Shown here one piece after another: positions 27,301 to 36,363 of a stretch of DNA of 64,000 nucleotides. A model generated the notes under the pieces. That model saw only the letters and a list, made by a program, of their open reading frames with translations. It searched no databases and had not been told where the DNA came from. The position numbers were made by a program, and so were the translations under genes. Source of the DNA: Flammeovirga kamogawensis. GTDB lineage: Bacteria; Bacteroidota; Bacteroidia; Cytophagales; Flammeovirgaceae. How positions within the stretch are numbered: the first letter of the stretch is position 1; the number at the start of each line of letters is the position of its first letter. Where the stretch lies: positions 1,178,001-1,242,000 of the forward strand of contig NZ_CP076128.1 in NCBI RefSeq assembly GCF_018736065.1, given 5' to 3'.

Positions 27301-28662
27301 TATATAGTATACGTTGTTTGCTGCAAAATACTTCACATCATATTTCTCTGCAAAACGTAATAAAACCTCGTTTACATGGTCTTCTTCTTCTAAACCATGT
27401 CTACAAAGTTCTATGTAAAAATCATCTTGGAAATTTTCTAACCACCAAACAAATTCCTGTTCCGCCTGTTCTTCACCCACATTAAGAATAAGGTTATTTA
27501 CAGGACTTTGTAAACCGCCAGTTGTTGCGATTAAATCACCTTTATATTCTAAAAGAAGTTCTTTATCAATTCGTGCATATGTACCATCTCTGTCTGTATA
27601 TGCCCCATCAATAAAGCCTTGAGAGGATAATTTTGCAAGGTTATGGTAGCCCGCTTTATTTTTTGCGATAAGTACCTGAGAAGATCTTCTGTCTGGATCG
27701 TCTCTAGTAAACTTTCTCTTTTTATGCTCTTTTACAATGTAAAATTCTAAACCTATTATTGGCTTTAATTCTGCTTTTAAAACATCACGAACAAAGTGAT
27801 AAGCAGTGTACATATTACCATGATCGGTAAGGCATACAGCTTCGCAACCTTCCTCTTTAGATTTTGCTACTAAGTCTCCAATTGTACATGTAGCTCTAAG
27901 GATAGAAAATTGAGTATGGGTATGTAAATGAGTAAATTGCACATCTTTTAAACGTGCTAAACCCTCCTCTCTACTAACCTTTCCTCTACCTAATTCTGTT
28001 GCTTGTGTTTTAGATGCAAAATTGGCTTCATCTAAATCAGGCGCTTCATAAACAACCTCTTCTACAGGAACATCATGAATTGGAACAACAACACCATGCT
28101 CAATTAAACCAAAGAAACATCTTGCTGTGGCATCAACATCGTACGCTGCATCGTGAGCATCTGCAAAAGGAACACCGAATAATTTATTATGTAATTCTGT
28201 AAGTGAAGGAGATTTGAATTTACCTCCTCTACCACCAGGTAATGCACAAAATTCTGTAGAAGAAATCATGGTATCGATAACCTCTACATTCATGATCTCA
28301 CTTTCTAGATCGCAACGTAGAAATTCCGCACCTGTTACATTTATATCAAATTGTAGGTTATGACCAATCTGTCTATCAGCTTTGGCTAAATCAATACGAA
28401 ATTCTTCGAGTACCTCCTTTAAATCGTGTCCATGTTCAATGGCATGATCTGTAGTAATACCGTGAACTTTTGTTGCATTAAATGGTATGGTATATCCATC
28501 AGGCTTCACAATTAAGTTTTGTGCCTTAATTAATTTACCATGATCGTCGTGTAACTGCCAAGCGAGTTGAACCACTCTTGGCCAGTTTTCTAGATCTGTT
28601 ATTGGTGCATTAAAGTTCTTCGGTAAACCTGTGGTTTCCGTATCGTATATGATATATGCCAT
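24397..28662 (-). CDS. dnaE: DNA polymerase III alpha subunit with N-terminal proofreading exonuclease
   Basis: 1421 residues from MAYIIYDTETTG; an upstream ATG adds 17 residues without homology. Domains in order are: DEDDh exonuclease (about 1-200) with DTETTG, GHNLQFDI and DAHDAAYDVDA; PHP domain starting FTHLHTHTQFSILR (about 250-500); polymerase core with GPGRGSAAGSAVAYA and catalytic PDIDIDF; tandem HhH region; OB fold near VGGMITEAKILESKNGNKFGIL; and a C-terminal domain. QASLFG in the C-terminal third is a good beta-clamp-binding motif. This fused architecture is known in Bacteroidota and makes a separate DnaQ subunit unnecessary. A -7-like box is present just upstream. Confidence 0.97.
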   Translation of the reverse strand: MAYIIYDTETTGLPKNFNAPITDLENWPRVVQLAWQLHDDHGKLIKAQNLIVKPDGYTIPFNATKVHGITTDHAIEHGHDLKEVLEEFRIDLAKADRQIGHNLQFDINVTGAEFLRCDLESEIMNVEVIDTMISSTEFCALPGGRGGKFKSPSLTELHNKLFGVPFADAHDAAYDVDATARCFFGLIEHGVVVPIHDVPVEEVVYEAPDLDEANFASKTQATELGRGKVSREEGLARLKDVQFTHLHTHTQFSILRATCTIGDLVAKSKEEGCEAVCLTDHGNMYTAYHFVRDVLKAELKPIIGLEFYIVKEHKKRKFTRDDPDRRSSQVLIAKNKAGYHNLAKLSSQGFIDGAYTDRDGTYARIDKELLLEYKGDLIATTGGLQSPVNNLILNVGEEQAEQEFVWWLENFQDDFYIELCRHGLEEEDHVNEVLLRFAEKYDVKYFAANNVYYIDEAGSDAHDILLCVKDGEKKSTPIGRGRGFRFGFPNNQFYFKTGDEMKELFYDLPDAIECTQEIVDKIEPYKLQRDVLLPAFDIPEEFIDPEDEKDGGKRGENAFLKHLTYVGAEKRYGTITEDIKERLDFELATIQNTGYPGYFLIVQDFTTEARNMGVSVGPGRGSAAGSAVAYAIGITNVDPIKYDLLFERFLNPDRVSLPDIDIDFDDEGRQKIINWVVDKYGFNQVSHIITYGTMAAKSSIKDTARVMDLPLSDSDRLAKLVPDMKLKKLFGMSDQQLEDKLNSEQMEMANQLKAVAEEHSLEGQVLNTARVLEGSIRNTGIHACGIIITPDDITKFIPVTTAKDADLLVTQFDNSVVENAGMLKMDFLGLRTLSIIKDAIKLIKLRHGIQIDPDDIPLDDRKTYELYQRGETNGTFQFESAGMQKHLRALKPDVFGDLIAMNALYRPGPLEYIPNFIARKHGDEEIVYDIPKMDEYLAETYGITVYQEQVMLLSQSLAGFTKGEADMLRKAMGKKIFALLEQLKPKFIEGGTGNGHDQKALEKVWTDWEAFAAYAFNKSHSTCYSVVAFHTGYLKANYPAEYMASVLTHNMNDIKKVTFFMEECSRMGIPVLGPDVNESEYKFSVNAEGAIRFGLGAVKGIGTGPINAIIEGRQEKPYESIFDFVERVNLKAVNRKVMESLAYAGSFDNYEFHRAQYFHIPEGEKYSGIDLILRYGNRVQADKLSAQASLFGSSTGGSVPPPKLPELEQWSKLVELRFEKEVVGFFISGHPLDMYRMELDNFCIPVKNIDLHKQQEIKVGGMITEAKILESKNGNKFGILTLEDYEQTTQMAMFGENFNLNKHFLNEGDFVCILGQVKENYRTPGLWELSPKKIMPLSSVKDHFCKGIDLSIDVMALTDDTIMELVSIVSEHQGTREMSLEVISREDNMVVNLFSRSYKVDPSTELLNELDQLEGIEYRVF

Positions 28663-28691
28663 TGCAGGATGTCTTTCTAAATTTGAGGTTA

Positions 28692-28699
28692 CAAAAATA
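28692..28699 (-). promoter_or_regulatory. Possible -7 promoter box for dnaE
   Basis: Minus strand TATTTTTG matches TAnnTTTG, 30 bases upstream of the dnaE ATG. No correctly spaced -33 element, so support is modest. Confidence 0.35.
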
Positions 28700-28899
28700 G
28701 AAAAATTATCCACAAAATCTTAATCTAATTTAGTTGATGAATTGCTTTTAATTTACTAACACAACACACTGATTACTAGAACAAAAGGAAGAGCAAGGGT
28801 TTTCCTTATAACTGATTTTAAACTGTTTACATTTTTTCACTAAAGAAGTATTGCGTGCACTATTTTTTTTTTAATATTTGCGCACAAATTTTTAAGCAC

Positions 28900-29517
28900 A
28901 TGGAAGAAATATTTTACTATATAGGTGTTATTGGATCTTTTGCCTTGGCAATTTCTGGGGCGCTAGTTGCTATGAATAAGCGACTTGATCCATTTGGTGT
29001 TCTCATAGTAGCTTTTGTTACTGCTGTGGGAGGAGGAACGTTAAGGGATATCCTTATAGAAGGAAGAGATATATTTTGGATAACTGATCCCAACTATATC
29101 TATTTTATTCTAGGGGGGGCAGTTTTTGCCATGATATTCCAAGATAGATTAGAAATTTTACGCGTTCAGCTTTTATTGTTTGATACTATAGGCCTGGCCT
29201 TATTTACAGTGATAGGCGTTCAGGTAGGGTTATCATTTGATTTTAATTATACCATCTGTATTATTTTAGGAGTAATTACAGGGGCTTTCGGTGGTGTATC
29301 AAGAGATATTTTAGTAAACGAAATACCTGTAATTTTTCAGAAAGAAATTTATGCTACAATTAGTATTATTGGAGGTGGATTTTATATCATTTTAGTACAT
29401 TTTGAATGTAAAGATGGTATTTATCAATTGTTGCCAATTGCTCTAATTATAGCATTAAGGTTGATTGTAGTATATAAAGAAATCACACTACCTTCGATTT
29501 ATAAAGAAAACGAATAA
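28900..29517 (+). CDS. TRIC-type membrane protein (UPF0126, YadS-like)
   Basis: 205 residues starting MEEIFYYIGVIGSFALAISGALVA. It has seven predicted membrane helices and two similar halves carrying GGGTLRDIL and GGVSRDIL, the signature of the UPF0126/TRIC-related family. Related prokaryotic TRIC proteins are homotrimeric cation channels. The start at 28900 is preferred over one 15 codons earlier because that extension contains a phenylalanine tract. A terminator hairpin follows immediately. Confidence 0.87.
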   Translation: MEEIFYYIGVIGSFALAISGALVAMNKRLDPFGVLIVAFVTAVGGGTLRDILIEGRDIFWITDPNYIYFILGGAVFAMIFQDRLEILRVQLLLFDTIGLALFTVIGVQVGLSFDFNYTICIILGVITGAFGGVSRDILVNEIPVIFQKEIYATISIIGGGFYIILVHFECKDGIYQLLPIALIIALRLIVVYKEITLPSIYKENE

Positions 29518-29520
29518 AAA

Positions 29521-29552
29521 AAAGGTGATACACTTAATGATGTATCACCTTT
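29521..29552. terminator. Bidirectional terminator
   Basis: AAAGGTGATACA (29521-29532) pairs perfectly with TGTATCACCTTT (29541-29552) around 8 bases, between two convergent genes. Confidence 0.88.
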
Positions 29553-29575
29553 TCTGGTATTGTTATGTTGAATAA

Positions 29576-29815
29576 CTATTTATTTTCCGGCTCAAATTCC
29601 GGGTTTTCTTCAATTCCTCGACTAATCATAAAAGGCCAAACACTAGAAAATATCAGTACAGGCACATACACATAATAACGCTGTGGAATATCTATTCCTT
29701 TAGACATTAAAAGCGTTTTCACAACCGCCCAAACACCTAATAATACTATTGTTAATAATATGCCTAATTGAGCAATTGGCATAAGCTGTATTGATCCTAA
29801 TTTGATTGGCTTCAT
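29576..29815 (-). CDS. Small two-helix membrane protein, unknown
   Basis: 79 residues from MKPIKLGSIQLMPIAQLG, with two membrane helices (about 14-34 and 50-68) and a charged C-terminal tail ending ENPEFEPENK. The longer frame adds an unlikely 21-residue leader. No family recognised. Confidence 0.55.
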   Translation of the reverse strand: MKPIKLGSIQLMPIAQLGILLTIVLLGVWAVVKTLLMSKGIDIPQRYYVYVPVLIFSSVWPFMISRGIEENPEFEPENK

Positions 29816-30095
29816 ATTATATGTATAAATTTGATAGATTCTTTTAAATAATATACTAACTATATACGAGTAAGACACAAAATTGTTTGATATTTATTGT
29901 AATTTCTACAATTAATCACATCTTTTTATAATTCAATTACAATAGGCTTAAAAACCCTCTTAACTACCTTAAAAACAAAGCATTTAAATTAAATAAATAT
30001 TTACTTCTTTACTTTAAAACACAATTACTTCTACTTGCTTCCTCAAAATTATTTTGTTAACTTCTACTAATACTGACCTAAAAATTTAACAATCC

Positions 30096-30629
30096 ATGAG
30101 AAAAATAATCTGTTACATTGCTACAAGTATTGACGGGAAAATAGCTGATTCTAAAGGTGGTATAGAATGGCTAGATGATTTTACAAACCCCGAAAAAGAA
30201 CAATATGGTTATCAAGATTTTTTTGATAGTATTGATACCACAATTATGGGGAACTCGACCTATCAGAAAATTCAAAGTCTAGATGTAGAATTCCCATATG
30301 CTGGCAAGCGTAATTTTGTGATTACTAAATCTAGCGAAAGTGATAATGATGCACATGTTACTTTTTTGCATGAAGATATAATTGAACAAATTAAAGTTTT
30401 AAAAGAAGAAGAAAATGAGCAAAATATTTGGCTTGTAGGTGGAGGAAAAGTGAATGCACTTTTAGAAGATCATAGACTTATTGATGAACTCCGCTTATTT
30501 ATTATACCCGTAGTTTTAGGCACTGGTATTCCTCTTTTTCAGCCTATTGGCACTAAAACAACTTTTGATTTAATTTCGAGTAAGCAATATAAATCAGGTA
30601 TTATAGAATTAAGGTACATTAGAAAATAA
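30096..30629 (+). CDS. Dihydrofolate reductase-like / RibD C-terminal domain protein
   Basis: 177 residues. It starts RKIICYIATSIDGKIAD, continues with TTIMGNSTYQKI and NIWLVGGGKVNALLEDHRLIDELRLFIIPVVLGTGIPLF, the signature of the RibD-C/DHFR-like superfamily (as in B. subtilis YwjB/YyaP). It is an NADPH-dependent reductase fold; the substrate is unknown. Alone on its transcript. Confidence 0.88.
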   Translation: MRKIICYIATSIDGKIADSKGGIEWLDDFTNPEKEQYGYQDFFDSIDTTIMGNSTYQKIQSLDVEFPYAGKRNFVITKSSESDNDAHVTFLHEDIIEQIKVLKEEENEQNIWLVGGGKVNALLEDHRLIDELRLFIIPVVLGTGIPLFQPIGTKTTFDLISSKQYKSGIIELRYIRK

Positions 30630-30645
30630 ACCTACCGTTCTTTAT

Positions 30646-31197
30646 TTACTGCACTTTATCCATCCAAAATTCTAAATGAAATTTATAAGTTACACCCTCA
30701 GCTCTTTCACTTCTATCGTAGTAGCAAAATAATCTATCGGGCTCATCATCATAAATGCGGACTCTAAATCTGATATTGTCAACTACAAAAACGGCCAATT
30801 GATAATTTTTACTGCTTGTATTTTGAACATTAGATTCTCTATACCCCCACTCCGATTCGTGAAGTCCTTCTGTAAATAATTGGTATTCATCTACACTAAA
30901 ATATCTGTAAATATGTCCTTTATCCAAGGCTTGGTTTGTTTCCCAATTTACAATACCATTCAATTGCGCAGAAACTAGATATTCTACAGCTACCTCTCCG
31001 GGCCCATAACTCATACTAGATGAGATATCTCTAGTAGTTGGGTCAAAGTTAGTAGTGTAAGTGACATTAGAAATACTCCAATTAGAACTACTTATAATAT
31101 TGGTATTCTTAAGTTCTAATATTGAAGGATCTGAATAAGTCTCACACGATAATAAGAAAGCAGTACAAGCAACTAAAAGATATGATAGTAATTTCAT
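30646..31197 (-). CDS. Unknown lipoprotein
   Basis: 183 residues with a signal peptide ending LLSC (Cys18). The mature part looks beta-rich, with many Ser, Thr and aromatic residues. No domain recognised. It lies about 180 bases downstream of the SusD gene on the same strand, beyond a terminator, so it is probably a separate unit. Confidence 0.6.
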   Translation of the reverse strand: MKLLSYLLVACTAFLLSCETYSDPSILELKNTNIISSSNWSISNVTYTTNFDPTTRDISSSMSYGPGEVAVEYLVSAQLNGIVNWETNQALDKGHIYRYFSVDEYQLFTEGLHESEWGYRESNVQNTSSKNYQLAVFVVDNIRFRVRIYDDEPDRLFCYYDRSERAEGVTYKFHLEFWMDKVQ

Positions 31198-31327
31198 GAT
31201 AATAATTAATTCTAGGTTTTAATCATTTTACAAAAAAAACGCTTGAATTGTTTATAATTTACAGATTAATACTACGTTTTCTTATTTTCTGACAATCAAT
31301 TAATTATTAATATTTTCACCACAAAAA

Positions 31328-31357
31328 AAGGCTACTCTTCTACTCAAGAGTAACCTT
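31328..31357 (-). terminator. Terminator of the minus-strand SusC/SusD operon
   Basis: On the minus strand, AAGGTTACTCTT (31346-31357) pairs with AAGAGTAGCCTT (31328-31339) with one G-U, followed by a T run. The stem resembles the one at 23799-23822. Confidence 0.85.
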
Positions 31358-31381
31358 CTTTCATTTAAAAGAAATCTATTA

Positions 31382-33259
31382 TTATCTAAAGCTCATCCAT
31401 TGGTAAGCAGAAATAAAATCTGATGAAGGATTACCACCTTCTTGATTAGAAACTGCCTTACTCACATTCGTTGGATTTACAGTAAATTCTCTGTTTGGAT
31501 AAGGGAAACGAGAAGGTCTTATACCATTTGTAATACCGCCTGTATGTAATTCTACAGAAACTGTTCCTGTTGGTGTTGCTGTCTCATCTGTAATAGGGTC
31601 TTTATCGTACACAGGTAGGGTAATATTTTTATTCTCACCATTCATATTTGCAGGTACAATTGATGGCAAGTGCGTTCTATTCCAAATGGCAAAGGCATTA
31701 TAACCATTACCAATTTGAGACAACCAGTGCTGATAAATTATATCTTCTAATTTATTTGCTGAGCTAGAATAAGCATTCACCTCTTGTGTGATGTATTCCT
31801 CTACCGCTACATCCCATAAATAACCTGGCTCTGTTTGTTCTTTATAGAGGTTAACAAAAGCTGTCACATAATCTTGACCTGCGTAAAATTGAGGATATTT
31901 TTTAATGGCTTGCTCTACTCCCATTCTATAATGATCTACAGAACTTGCTCCAATCCAACCTCTTTCTGCTGCCTCTGCAATCATAAAATGAACTTCATCA
32001 GAACCCATTATCATTGAAGGCGACGTTGCGTTTAAAATTGTATTAGGATTTACTGCCACTAACTGTGCATATTGCCCACCATCTTGGAAAGAATATCCCA
32101 TATTGTTGATATAATTTCCATTATCATCTCTCGATTGTATAGTAAATGCAGAATACATTACTTGATCGTCTTTTGTATACACACCTCTATTACCGTCTGG
32201 TCTATCTCCAGAACTAGCACCTCTGTAATGAATTCTCTTAAATTCTGTCCCATTAGAATCGTCATAAGCAAACGGATCATAGTTGGTATACGCAGATACA
32301 TCTGTAAATGCTGCAGTAGAAGAACCAGTATTATCTATATGTGAAGCCACCCAAAATAAACGCGGATCCTTTCTTTCTTGCATAGATTTTAAAGAAATAT
32401 CTGAGAAGAAATGGTAAGAAACACCACCTACTCTACCTTCGTTGGCAGCACCAGAACCATTTACTGTTTGTCCCCAAGGTCCACCAGATTCATTATGACC
32501 TAAAACTGCAGATTCTGCTAAAGTACTGATATACCCAGCTGAATTTGAATATGCTTCGTTAAAGATCTCTTTACCTTTATTTGGATCAGCACTCGACATA
32601 AAAATACCGATTTTCATAAGCAACGAGTTCGCTAACTTTGCCCAGCTTGCTGCATCTCCATTGTAGTAAAAATCTTCATTATACGTTGAGCCATCATTGA
32701 TCTGATCTCTTGCTACTTTGAGCTCAGAAACCATTTGCTCAAAAATAAATTCTTGATTGTCATATTCTGGGTAAAGTATCCCCTGAGAATACCCTTTCCC
32801 TGCCTGAGAATAAGGAACATCTCCATACATCATGGTTGCTCTTAGGTAGTTGACTACTTTGGTAATAGCAATTTGCCCTAACTTGGCATTATTTTCTGTA
32901 CCGTTCACTTCCATATCCTTACTAACTCTCACTTGAATATCATCGATATTTTTAGCAATATCGTTGTATATTAAGCTAAAAGTAGCTTCAGTATAAGCAT
33001 CACTTCTATTAAAACCTGCACCTGTTGTGTATTGTGGGTTCATAGAAATTCCAGACATTGGGCCAGCCATAATCAAGTTACCTCTATACCCTTCGTGTCC
33101 GCTAGAAAATAATTTAGCTTGTATAAACGTAAACTGATACTTTGGATCCATATCTCCACTTGTATAATCGTTATCGTTCATTTCTTCAAAACCTCTCGTA
33201 CAAGCCGAAGCGAGTAAGATCGATCCTGCTAATGCTGTATATTTTAATAATTTTTTCAT
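31382..33259 (-). CDS. SusD/RagB-family nutrient-binding lipoprotein
   Basis: 625 residues. Lipoprotein signal with lipobox LASAC (Cys20), then GFEEMNDND, a Bacteroidota lipoprotein export-like acidic start. The body matches the SusD-like group with DPKYQFTFIQ, the tetratricopeptide-like helices and the closing FPYPNREFTVNP. SusD proteins sit on the cell surface and act as the lid of the SusC channel. It is 11 bases after the SusC gene. It is clearly similar to the plus-strand SusD at 40242 (EEMN, MDPKYQF, LYMGDVPY-like segments). No substrate can be assigned. Confidence 0.93.
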   Translation of the reverse strand: MKKLLKYTALAGSILLASACTRGFEEMNDNDYTSGDMDPKYQFTFIQAKLFSSGHEGYRGNLIMAGPMSGISMNPQYTTGAGFNRSDAYTEATFSLIYNDIAKNIDDIQVRVSKDMEVNGTENNAKLGQIAITKVVNYLRATMMYGDVPYSQAGKGYSQGILYPEYDNQEFIFEQMVSELKVARDQINDGSTYNEDFYYNGDAASWAKLANSLLMKIGIFMSSADPNKGKEIFNEAYSNSAGYISTLAESAVLGHNESGGPWGQTVNGSGAANEGRVGGVSYHFFSDISLKSMQERKDPRLFWVASHIDNTGSSTAAFTDVSAYTNYDPFAYDDSNGTEFKRIHYRGASSGDRPDGNRGVYTKDDQVMYSAFTIQSRDDNGNYINNMGYSFQDGGQYAQLVAVNPNTILNATSPSMIMGSDEVHFMIAEAAERGWIGASSVDHYRMGVEQAIKKYPQFYAGQDYVTAFVNLYKEQTEPGYLWDVAVEEYITQEVNAYSSSANKLEDIIYQHWLSQIGNGYNAFAIWNRTHLPSIVPANMNGENKNITLPVYDKDPITDETATPTGTVSVELHTGGITNGIRPSRFPYPNREFTVNPTNVSKAVSNQEGGNPSSDFISAYQWMSFR

Positions 33260-33270
33260 TGTTGTCTAGA

Positions 33271-36200
33271 TTAGAAGTTAGCGTTTAATTTAAAACCGAA
33301 AGTTCTAGGTAAAGGCATGTTAAACATCTCAATACCCTGACCGTTGCCACTCGTAAATGACGCTTCTGGATCGATGTTATCTGCACTTCTCCATAAGTAC
33401 CCTAAATTATTACCGTAAGCAGTTACAGAAAGGTTTCTAAATGGCGTTTTATCTAACGATTTTGCGGGTAACCTGTAAGAAATAGATACTTCTCTTAGTT
33501 TAATAAATGAAGCATCATATACAAATTGTTCATCTATCTGAGATACTCTTCTATAATATTGCTCAGGATCAACAGATCCCGTATAAGGAGTACCGTCAGT
33601 TGTTACTAAATTACCAGGGTTCCAACTTCCACCATTATAATAGTCATCTCTACCCACAAGTGTTTCTTCATGTTTACCATTATTGTACATTGATGCATTT
33701 GTCTGAGAGTAGATATCACCTCCAAATTTACCATCAATTAATACCGATAAAGAGATGTTCTTGTAAGAGAATGTGTTTCTCCATCCACCCATCCAAGGTT
33801 GAATAGAATTACCAATCTCACTCACGTCATCTGATACTAATGGCAAACCATTTTCATCTACCACAACATTTCCTGCTCCATCTCTTTCGTAAGTCTTACC
33901 CATAATTACACCATAAGACTCTCCAGGAATTGCCTGAACAGATACAGAACCCGATGTTGGCATCAATAAGTAAGATTCCACACCTTCTGTTAAAGAAACT
34001 ACTTCGTTTTGGTTATAAGCAGCAGTTACCATCATATCCCAACGGAAATTATCTGTTTGAACAGGAGAGAAATTGATCATCATCTCTACACCTTGGTTTT
34101 GAATTTCACCCGCATTAATTAATGCTTGGCTATAACCAGAACCATGCGATACATCTACTCCAAGAATCTGATTTGTAGCACTTTGTTTGTAGTAAGCAAT
34201 ATCAAACCCGATTTTATTATCAAATAATCTTAAGTCTAAACCAAATTCGTAAGAACTAGACATAGATGGCTGTAAATTGTAGTTAGGAATTGTAGAGCCT
34301 TCTATGCCACCCATATTCCATCCCATACCAGGGTATCCACCTTGGTTACCATCAACATTGTATTGTATATAAAGGCTGTAAGGGTCTGTATCCGAACCTA
34401 CTTGCGCCCAAGATGCTCTTAACTTACCAAATGATAACCATTCTGGAGTATTCCAATCCATATCAGAGAATACCCAAGAACCACTAATAGATGGGTAGAA
34501 GTAAGAATTATTACCCATTGGCAAAGTTGATGACCAGTCGTTACGACCAGATACATCTAAGAATAGAAAGCCTTTATAACCAACAGATGCCGTAGCATAT
34601 ACAGAACTAATTGCTCTTTCATATCTACTTAACGACAAAAAGCGATCTGAACCTGCTGCAGGGTGTTGCTGATCTGGAGATGTAAATCTAGAAGAACCTG
34701 CATCTGTCATATCATGTAATTGATACATGTACGATCCACCTGCTGTTGCATTAATATCAAAATTACCGAACTTCTTACTGTATTGTAATAAGAAATCCAT
34801 GTTGTTTTCTGTTTGTAAGTTTGTACGTTCATAAGCACGTCCTTCTTCGTAGTAAGGAGTATATAACGGATCTAATGTATTCTGTCTAAAAGAAGTAACA
34901 TCTGTACCACCTCTAACAATAAGATTTAAGCTCTCACTAAACTCATAATTTAAGCTTAACATACCTAACATTCTATCTTGTCTATCCTTATTAGATACCT
35001 CATTCATTGTCCAATACGGGTTTTCATTTTTATCGTTATACCCTATTGGTCTACCATTCGCATCTTTATAATTTTTCAACCAATCCATGCTTACAGTATT
35101 TGGAATACCCATTAATGCACGTTGGTAGTTGTAAATAGAACTACCCATAGACATTCTGTTACTTGCTTCAGTATGTGTATAGGTAACTCTTGAATCTAAC
35201 GTTAATTTCTCGTTCATCAATTTTGTGCTTCCTCTAACGTTAAATGTATGTCTATCAAATGTTGAGTTTTCTACATTACCTGTATTCGACATATTAGAGT
35301 AAGAGAACCTTACGTTAGATGTCTCATTACCACCCGTTAAAGAAACACTATTATTAAATGTTACTCCATTACGGTAAAACTGATCATAAAGATCATAATG
35401 TTGTACCGTTCTTTCTACACCATCATAATAAGCGTCTGTTCGCATACCTGGAGTAATTTTCGGACCCCACATTCTATTTCCATCTGTAGAAGTTGGATCT
35501 GTAGGGAAAGCTCCCATTGTACCGTGTGCATATTGATTTTGCATTGTTGGTGTAATACCCACAACATCAATATTTACACCTGTAGAAAAATCTATACCTA
35601 AACCTTTTCTATCTGATCCTGATTTAGTTGTAATTAAAATAACGCCGTTAATAGCACGTGTACCGTACAATGCTGTTGCTGCCGGACCTTTAAGTACCGA
35701 CATTCCTTCAATATCGTCTGGATTAATTGATGAAAGTCCATCACCTGTATCAATACCACCATTGTCTGCATCAGATGCATTATCAAAGTTTGAGTTACTC
35801 ATTGGTACTCCATCTACAACATATAACGGTTGGTTACTACCTGCTAAAACTGCATTACCACGTATTACTACGTTAGAAGAAGAAGCTGGACCTGAAACTG
35901 GCGTGATTTGCACACCTGCAACTTTACCATTTAATGAGTTCATTAGATTGGCAGATGAATTTTCTCCTAAATCTTCTGATTTCACCTCAGAAACCGCATA
36001 TCCCAAAGATCTTTCTTCTCTTTTAATACCCAATGCCGTTACAACAACTTCTTCAAGTTCTTCGGCATCTGTTTCTAATTTTACCTTTATGTTGTCGCTA
36101 TTCGCGATATTCATATCAGTAGTTTTATAACCTATAAACGAAAAGGTAAGAACATCTTGGCCTGGATTAACTATAATTGAAAAATTACCATCAAAGTCGG

Positions 36201-36363
36201 TTACCGCGCCATTTGTCGTTCCTTTAATAACAACATTTACACCTGGTAATGGTGACTGATCGGATGCATCAATAATGTTACCCGTAATTGTTCTTTCTTG
36301 GGCGTGTAGATACCCTGCTGAAAGTATTAACATACTTGTCAACATCAAGAAAAGTTTATTCAT
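33271..36363 (-). CDS. SusC/RagA TonB-linked outer-membrane transporter
   Basis: 1030 residues. Signal peptide (to about LHAQ); a carboxypeptidase-regulatory-like domain (about 22-105: ITGNIIDASDQSPLPGVNVV, TDFDGNFSI); a TonB box (EEVVVTALG); the plug domain with VVIRG and PLYVVDGVPM; and a 22-strand barrel ending in FGFKLNANF. SusC takes up substrates delivered by the SusD lid, driven by TonB. There is no N-terminal STN domain, so it is not of the sigma-signalling type. It is about half identical by eye to the divergent SusC at 37079. Confidence 0.96.
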   Translation of the reverse strand: MNKLFLMLTSMLILSAGYLHAQERTITGNIIDASDQSPLPGVNVVIKGTTNGAVTDFDGNFSIIVNPGQDVLTFSFIGYKTTDMNIANSDNIKVKLETDAEELEEVVVTALGIKREERSLGYAVSEVKSEDLGENSSANLMNSLNGKVAGVQITPVSGPASSSNVVIRGNAVLAGSNQPLYVVDGVPMSNSNFDNASDADNGGIDTGDGLSSINPDDIEGMSVLKGPAATALYGTRAINGVILITTKSGSDRKGLGIDFSTGVNIDVVGITPTMQNQYAHGTMGAFPTDPTSTDGNRMWGPKITPGMRTDAYYDGVERTVQHYDLYDQFYRNGVTFNNSVSLTGGNETSNVRFSYSNMSNTGNVENSTFDRHTFNVRGSTKLMNEKLTLDSRVTYTHTEASNRMSMGSSIYNYQRALMGIPNTVSMDWLKNYKDANGRPIGYNDKNENPYWTMNEVSNKDRQDRMLGMLSLNYEFSESLNLIVRGGTDVTSFRQNTLDPLYTPYYEEGRAYERTNLQTENNMDFLLQYSKKFGNFDINATAGGSYMYQLHDMTDAGSSRFTSPDQQHPAAGSDRFLSLSRYERAISSVYATASVGYKGFLFLDVSGRNDWSSTLPMGNNSYFYPSISGSWVFSDMDWNTPEWLSFGKLRASWAQVGSDTDPYSLYIQYNVDGNQGGYPGMGWNMGGIEGSTIPNYNLQPSMSSSYEFGLDLRLFDNKIGFDIAYYKQSATNQILGVDVSHGSGYSQALINAGEIQNQGVEMMINFSPVQTDNFRWDMMVTAAYNQNEVVSLTEGVESYLLMPTSGSVSVQAIPGESYGVIMGKTYERDGAGNVVVDENGLPLVSDDVSEIGNSIQPWMGGWRNTFSYKNISLSVLIDGKFGGDIYSQTNASMYNNGKHEETLVGRDDYYNGGSWNPGNLVTTDGTPYTGSVDPEQYYRRVSQIDEQFVYDASFIKLREVSISYRLPAKSLDKTPFRNLSVTAYGNNLGYLWRSADNIDPEASFTSGNGQGIEMFNMPLPRTFGFKLNANF

